From the NCBI GenBank assembly GCA_013041585.1, contig JABEVM010000059.1, positions 1 to 18,819 on the forward strand: a stretch of DNA of 18,819 nucleotides, in the 5' to 3' direction. Below the pieces are notes generated by a model. It did no database searches and was not told where the DNA came from. It saw only the letters and a list, made by a program, of their open reading frames with translations. This document shows, in pieces, positions 14,257 through 18,819 of the stretch. The DNA comes from Chlamydiota bacterium. GTDB taxonomy: Bacteria > Chlamydiota > Chlamydiia > Chlamydiales > Rhabdochlamydiaceae. How positions within the stretch are numbered: the stretch's first letter is position 1; the number at the start of each line of letters is the position of its first letter. The position numbers and the translations under genes are program-made.

Positions 14257-17221
14257 AAAATTCCGAATCTACGTCAGATCTTTGTTGGTTTCTCTTCCTT
14301 CTGGGCATAAATTGAGAAGGATCGATGTAAGTCCGTGACTCCGAATCATTTTCTGTTACAAAACCTATATGACCACTCTTTATTAAGATTTCATCCATTT
14401 TTTTATGGGCTTCTACCCTGTATTTTTGGGTTTCGGATGGGTTATTTGTTTTTTCATATAATTCTGCTAAAGTATCTAAAATAGAAAACTGCTCTCTATC
14501 GGAATCTTCTATTTTCTTTTGTAACTCTAAAGCTTCAAGTTGATAGACAATAGCGGCATCAAACTGTTCTCTTTTTTCTTGTAACTTAGCAATTTTTCTA
14601 AGCAGGTCAACCTTTCCTTCTCCCGCTTGTAATTCTAAAGACTTTTGCAGATACTCTATGGCAGCAAGAGAATTCATTCTTTTTTCCTGTAAATCAGCAA
14701 GTTCTGTAAGAAGATCAATCTGTTTTGCTTCTAATCCTTCTACTTCTCTCAACAGTGCTAAGGTTTTTTCCCCTTGTTCTATAGCTCCAGAGAAATTGTT
14801 TGTCTTTTTATACATATCAACTAAGGCTAAATTGGCAAGAATTTCAATGTCTTTTGATGAAAATATGCCTCTTTCCAATTCTAAAACCTGTAGAAAGAGC
14901 GGTATAGCTTCAAAAAATTTACCTGTTGTAGCATACAAGCCTGCCGTATTTTGAAGAGAAAATACAAACTCTTTACTTTTTCTTCCCCATTTTGCTTCAC
15001 ATATAGCTTGCAGCTTTAAACACAAATCTTTTCCCTGTTCATATTCACGATCGAGACAAGCGCAAAGGATCAGATGAACATAGATTAACATAGCTAAATG
15101 ACAAGCATTGTCGTCTTGAAGGTGGGGCTCAAGAATTCCCAGTGCTTTGTAAGCTGCTTGATTAAGGCCTTCTTTTTCCCTCGTTGCCATTTCCGAATAG
15201 TCATTTCGTGTTGTGAAGATTATACTACGCTCATAGTAAATTTCTGCTTTTAGAAGAAACGATACAGGAACTTTCTCACTCAGCGCTAAAGATTTCTCTA
15301 ACAGACCACCATAATGTCTATAATCATCCGCTTCTGCATGCGTAGCAAGTCTACATAAAATAGCTACCATTTGTTCTGATTCTTCCCCGAACGCAGGATT
15401 TTGACTGAGCTGATAGATTCGTTCAAGGTGAGGAATAAGAGCAGTATTTTGATTATTCATGAAGGGGTTAATTCGTCTGGAAAAGGTATCCATTATCGAA
15501 GATCCTTTCCAACTTTCCAATAAACAGTCGGCAGCCTGTAAAAAGAATTCTCTTCTCTCTTCTTTTGGAATCATTCCCCTAATAACAGTCTGTACAAGAG
15601 GGTGAATAGAAATCTTTCCTTGCTCTAGATGAATCAGGGAATAGCTTCTCAAAAGCCGCAGAGCGTTATCAAAAAAGAAAGGTATTTCAGGACCTTTATT
15701 CAGTTTACAAAACCATTTTTCCAAGACTTCTCTGGGAATATCATTTTGGTTAAAAAAAGAACAAATATTGGCAATCTGTTGAACCAAAGGGATCGCATCT
15801 TCTACTTCCTGTTCTATTTCGCAAATATACTTTATAGAAGTCATACAAGTAGCCATAACTGTACGTTCGTATCTTGCAGTGGACGAATCCTCGTTACTGT
15901 TTAAAACTAACCCGGGAATACTCTTTAGCTGCTCCAAATAACGAGAAATCGAAATCTGTCTGTAACGTATGAAATACGCTGCGTGAGAAATAGCTAAAGG
16001 AAGATTTCCTAAAAAGGTAACAAGCTCTTCTGCTGCTTCCTTTTCTTGTTCAAATGTTCGACCTTCTTCTTTGAGAATTTTTCGAAGGAGATCTAAAGAC
16101 TGCTCCTTTGTAAAGAGCGAGACCGGAATGACTTTGGCCTGGTCTGCCCAATCCGTAAACCGAGAGGTGATCAATACATGACGTCTTCCTTTTTCTCCAG
16201 AATGGATCACCTTAGGTAAATAAGGTGAAATTTCTGCTGCATTTTCCGCATTATCAAAAACAATCAGCCAATCTTCATTTTTTTCAAACCATTCTAGAAC
16301 TGTTTTTACAAGTAGAACGTCCCCTTTTTCACCAGTTGTGGCTTCGGGAATCTCAATTCCCATTTTTTCTGCAAACTCTTTATAAGAAGCTATAATAGTC
16401 TCGGGGGTATTAGCCTGAACCCATAAAGTTGTTCTATAATTACTCGTATAGGTGTATTCAAGAGCTAGATGCGTTTTTCCAATCCCCCCTTGTCCGGTTT
16501 CGGCTACAAGAGCAATTGGATCCGAGGATGTAGATAAAGTCTCTTCAATCTTGCGAAGTTCGTCCCCTCTTCCTGTGAAGTTATTATTCCTCTTCATAGG
16601 GAGTCCGATTCTTTCTGTTTTTACAGGTAATATATCTGAAGCGTGAGTATGTGAAATGGGTAGGATGGGGCCTTTAGGTTGAGTCATCTCATTAAGAATT
16701 TTTTCCATATGAGAGCGCACTTTGTCCTTTTTATCTGTTTCTAGTTCAACATCAATACGCTCTTTTATTAATGCAGGAATTCGCTCCATTATCATTGGGT
16801 GCTTTTTCCATATCTGCAGAAGTGCCTCGCTAGCACTCCATCTGATTTTCCAGCTATCTCCACTCTTATAGTCATTACAATGCAACAGTTGATACAAACC
16901 GGTCCTACCAATTAGATTGTCTCCAAATACAGCCTGCCACCGAATAGCAGGATTTGGGTGGTACAGAGCAATTTCTTTAAGCTCGTCAATGGCAGCATGA
17001 AAATAATACCAATCAACGTCAGGAATTTTTCCTCTTGCGGTTGGACTAAAAGAGGTTTGCTTTCGAACACAGTCGATCATCTCTTGCATCTGGTATAAAG
17101 CCTGAATTTGATTGGTATTCATAGCGAGGAAAGTCATTTTTTTAAGAAGAAATGTTGAATCATACCAATCTTTAAGAAGACTGATCTTAGAAAAAATGGG
17201 AGCAAAAGCATCTTTGATCAA
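14255..17221 (-). CDS. NB-ARC/TPR (STAND-type) ATPase, 3' part of an interrupted gene
   Basis: STAND ATPases are signalling switches that oligomerise on ligand binding. Residues here count from the TTG at 17221. Order of parts: a helical, possibly HEAT-like region (1-205); an NB-ARC domain with FTGR (215-218), P-loop GQGGIGKTH (243-251), Walker B LIVFDN (319-324), sensor LITSRF (350-355) and GNLPLA (405-410); a winged-helix-like region; then kinesin-light-chain-style TPRs, at least four clear ones between about 780 and 955. The ATPase motifs look functional. TTG is a weak start with no good ribosome binding site. The same frame stays open for 87 more codons back to a TAG at 17485-17483, directly after the 168-aa frame, so the intact gene probably encoded about 1244 codons. 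The likely role is sensing or scaffolding, as in bacterial immunity or host interaction; the ligand is unknown. There is no link to lanthipeptide regulation beyond proximity. Confidence 0.82.
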   Translation of the reverse strand: MIKDAFAPIFSKISLLKDWYDSTFLLKKMTFLAMNTNQIQALYQMQEMIDCVRKQTSFSPTARGKIPDVDWYYFHAAIDELKEIALYHPNPAIRWQAVFGDNLIGRTGLYQLLHCNDYKSGDSWKIRWSASEALLQIWKKHPMIMERIPALIKERIDVELETDKKDKVRSHMEKILNEMTQPKGPILPISHTHASDILPVKTERIGLPMKRNNNFTGRGDELRKIEETLSTSSDPIALVAETGQGGIGKTHLALEYTYTSNYRTTLWVQANTPETIIASYKEFAEKMGIEIPEATTGEKGDVLLVKTVLEWFEKNEDWLIVFDNAENAAEISPYLPKVIHSGEKGRRHVLITSRFTDWADQAKVIPVSLFTKEQSLDLLRKILKEEGRTFEQEKEAAEELVTFLGNLPLAISHAAYFIRYRQISISRYLEQLKSIPGLVLNSNEDSSTARYERTVMATCMTSIKYICEIEQEVEDAIPLVQQIANICSFFNQNDIPREVLEKWFCKLNKGPEIPFFFDNALRLLRSYSLIHLEQGKISIHPLVQTVIRGMIPKEERREFFLQAADCLLESWKGSSIMDTFSRRINPFMNNQNTALIPHLERIYQLSQNPAFGEESEQMVAILCRLATHAEADDYRHYGGLLEKSLALSEKVPVSFLLKAEIYYERSIIFTTRNDYSEMATREKEGLNQAAYKALGILEPHLQDDNACHLAMLIYVHLILCACLDREYEQGKDLCLKLQAICEAKWGRKSKEFVFSLQNTAGLYATTGKFFEAIPLFLQVLELERGIFSSKDIEILANLALVDMYKKTNNFSGAIEQGEKTLALLREVEGLEAKQIDLLTELADLQEKRMNSLAAIEYLQKSLELQAGEGKVDLLRKIAKLQEKREQFDAAIVYQLEALELQKKIEDSDREQFSILDTLAELYEKTNNPSETQKYRVEAHKKMDEILIKSGHIGFVTENDSESRTYIDPSQFMPRRKRNQQRSDVDSEF

Positions 17222-17485
17222 TTGAACGGGATTGGTACTACTAGAACTTTGAGTACCATGGGAAGCGGCCGCATATCCTATTTTAGCAAGACCTGTTATA
17301 ACCCCTATAATATCTAATGCGTGTTTTAAGATCTCTGAGCGAATCCAAGCATCCGTTGGTATACGTTTAACTGATTCTTTTGCGTAAGCGATTCTATATT
17401 GAATTTCCGGCTGAGGATTTCTTTTCTTAACAGCCTCTTCTAATCTTTCTAAAACATCAAGAGATTCACTTCTAAAATCTTTCTA
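17222..17485 (-). pseudogene. In-frame TAG and start-less linker joining the two halves of the NB-ARC gene
   Basis: TAG (17485-17483) ends the 168-aa frame. The next 87 codons of the same frame are open and protein-like (KDFRSESLDVLERLEEAVKK and onward, then a hydrophobic stretch around DIIGVITGLAKIGYAAA) and contain no ATG, GTG or TTG until 17221. A coding-quality stretch without a start, bounded by a stop on the upstream side only, is what a recent nonsense mutation leaves. Stop readthrough or a base-call error are the alternatives. Confidence 0.7.
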
Positions 17486-17989
17486 GGTTTGATGACGAAG
17501 AGCTCGGTAGTTCTCATCATTTATGTTCTGTAACAAACAATCTATGGCTGCTGTATATACGCGGCAAAGAGTAATACATCTTTCAGTCGATTCGTTTTCG
17601 CTAGATTTCATAGAAGTAACAACTTCTTTGATGAAGCCTACCAAAAGCTCTGAACTGTTTTTCTGTCTAGGATCGTGTTTTAAAAGAAGAAGTAAAATCT
17701 GAAGGACTTCTTCTCTAGCAGGAGCTGTTTTGAATTCAGTAAACAATGCTAAAGCCTTGTTTCTAAAAGCGGGTATGTTATCAGCGAGCTTCTGAACTTC
17801 TATAGGATCGGAATTATAATATATTTTATAGTTGCTTGCAGGGTTAGTAAGATTGAATCCACATGCAGAAATTTGTTCCTTAAATTCGCCCAGGATTTCC
17901 TGTTCTTCTTCGCTAGGAAGGCGTATAGAAGAAGGCGTTGGAGAGGGTGTGGAAGAGTTTGTGATATGTTGATGAACATGGACAGCCAT
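17483..17989 (-). CDS. 168-aa N-terminal part of the interrupted NB-ARC/TPR gene
   Basis: The ATG at 17989 has a good ribosome binding site (AGAAGG, complement of 17995-18000). The product begins MAVHVHQHITNSSTPSPTPS, a His- and Pro/Ser-rich disordered head, then becomes helical (25-165) with a leucine-rich run, LQILLLLL, near 116-123. No enzyme motif is seen. It is in the same frame as the downstream NB-ARC protein, separated by one TAG, and most simply is that protein's N-terminal effector or adaptor region. If the stop is real, it may be made as a free 168-aa protein. Confidence 0.75.
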   Translation of the reverse strand: MAVHVHQHITNSSTPSPTPSSIRLPSEEEQEILGEFKEQISACGFNLTNPASNYKIYYNSDPIEVQKLADNIPAFRNKALALFTEFKTAPAREEVLQILLLLLKHDPRQKNSSELLVGFIKEVVTSMKSSENESTERCITLCRVYTAAIDCLLQNINDENYRALRHQT

Positions 17990-18129
17990 AACAACCTTCT
18001 ATGTTTGAAAATTTCTTGTTTACATCTCTCATACTAATCTTCTTATGAAAGCAGCATGAGAAAATGTTAAGATTATTTCAAGATTTATAATTGTTAGAAA
18101 GGTGGTTACCCTATGGAATGAAGGCTATT

Positions 18130-18816
18130 TTACCAATTTCCCTGTACATATTTCTCTTCTTTTGCCCACAGCTGTGTTACAGGTAAATTGTTCTCCGGAT
18201 CCTGATAGGTAATAGCTACAGCCTCTGTCTGCTTATCCAAAACAAATTCTTTTAAGATCTCTGCTATATTAGGCTGTATGACTAAGGGTAAGCTTGCTAA
18301 GCTAGGAGCTATGGACTCCGAATCAGAAAGAAGGTGGCGGTCTCCTCTATAAATATTGTCGAAGACTCCTATTGATGTTGCTTTTCCAATTTTATCTTCA
18401 GTATAGGGTTCAACGAGCCATTGCCAGGTAGGCCCCCCTATTGATGGATCATATTTCTCCACATAGAGCACTTGAGATGAGCTGGCTTTTTTAGGAAGAA
18501 AGGAAATGGCTCTCACAAAATTTGATTCTACCATAAGCGCGAGCTGAGACAGCTTCTTCTCCCAGTCTTGAGATGAAATTCCTGCCTGAGATTGTAAAAG
18601 GGCTAGTTCTCGTGATTTGTAGTTTTTAGGAATAGTTTCTATAGATTTTCCTAGAGAATCTAAAGGTGTTCTATATTCTGATGAAGTAACATGAGTCAGT
18701 TTTGGGCTAGATACAACCCTTCCTCGACTATTACAATCATTTACAAGCGTAAAAGGTTGATATTCTAAGCTTGCTTCAACAAAAAGAGCGCAAGTGCTAT
18801 TTGCAAGACTATTCAT
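18130..18816 (-). CDS. Hypothetical protein, 228 aa, near window edge
   Basis: No family is recognised. The first visible ATG is at 18816, three bases from the window end, so the true start may lie outside. No ribosome binding site can be assessed. The protein is soluble-looking, without signal peptide or membrane span, and the C-terminal part has aromatic and acidic stretches. It lies 140 bases upstream of the interrupted NB-ARC gene on the same strand; that gap holds nothing I can name. Confidence 0.65.
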   Translation of the reverse strand: MNSLANSTCALFVEASLEYQPFTLVNDCNSRGRVVSSPKLTHVTSSEYRTPLDSLGKSIETIPKNYKSRELALLQSQAGISSQDWEKKLSQLALMVESNFVRAISFLPKKASSSQVLYVEKYDPSIGGPTWQWLVEPYTEDKIGKATSIGVFDNIYRGDRHLLSDSESIAPSLASLPLVIQPNIAEILKEFVLDKQTEAVAITYQDPENNLPVTQLWAKEEKYVQGNW

Positions 18817-18819
18817 AAT

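Noticed and set aside
14255..17221. NB-ARC/TPR protein as a dedicated regulator of the lanthipeptide genes
   Set aside because: It has no DNA-binding domain I can see, is convergent rather than co-transcribed, and is separated by a terminator-like hairpin.
17256..17272. Adjacent CCATGG and GCGGCCGC, which look like cloning-vector restriction sites
   Set aside because: The surrounding reading frame continues smoothly through both sites with protein-like composition, and no vector sequence flanks them, so they appear natural.
1..18819. CRISPR arrays, tRNA or rRNA genes
   Set aside because: I saw no regularly spaced repeats, tRNA cloverleaf patterns or rRNA-like sequence on either strand.

Overview
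The window is AT-rich, tightly packed and almost entirely minus-strand. Its centre is a class I lanthipeptide (lantibiotic-type) biosynthesis locus. Around it are proteins I cannot place in a family, a secreted-looking peptide deformylase, and an NB-ARC/TPR ATPase that an in-frame amber codon splits in two. AT-richness, many lineage-specific hypothetical proteins and an NB-ARC/TPR protein would suit a host-associated Gram-negative such as an environmental chlamydia. No marker gene is present, so this assignment is only a guess.

Layout. (1) 1-3534: a small plus-strand gene with a faint ubiquitin-like pattern, two minus-strand hypothetical genes, and a roughly 490-base gene-free stretch. That stretch holds a decayed Tn3-family transposase C-terminus and a broken small reading frame. 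(2) 3535-6857: four closely spaced minus-strand genes: an exported-type peptide deformylase and three unknowns. Two of the unknowns (245 and 320 aa) are diverged paralogs. (3) 6918-14190: the lanthipeptide locus. On the minus strand, in transcription order, lie an ATM1-like ABC exporter, a LanC cyclase, a full-length LanB dehydratase and a 56-aa precursor (lanA3). On the plus strand, divergent from the exporter, lie two tandem precursors, lanA1 (53 aa) and lanA2 (59 aa). All three precursor genes are short and easily missed. They share a Tyr-Asp-Leu-Asp leader motif, a variant of the class I F(N/D)LD box, and have Cys/Ser/Thr-rich C-termini. (4) 14255-17989: a large STAND-type gene (NB-ARC plus TPR). 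It is convergent with lanA2 and has a shared hairpin at the junction. It is interrupted by one TAG codon between a 168-codon 5' part and a 1075-codon 3' part in the same frame. (5) 18130-18816: a hypothetical gene near the window edge.

How the genes work together: LanB would dehydrate Ser/Thr in the cores of LanA1-3 using glutamyl-tRNA. LanC would then close thioether rings onto Cys, and the ABC transporter probably exports the product. The window holds no recognisable leader protease, immunity gene or two-component regulator, and the exporter carries no C39 peptidase domain. Leader removal, self-protection and control are therefore either encoded elsewhere or unconventional.
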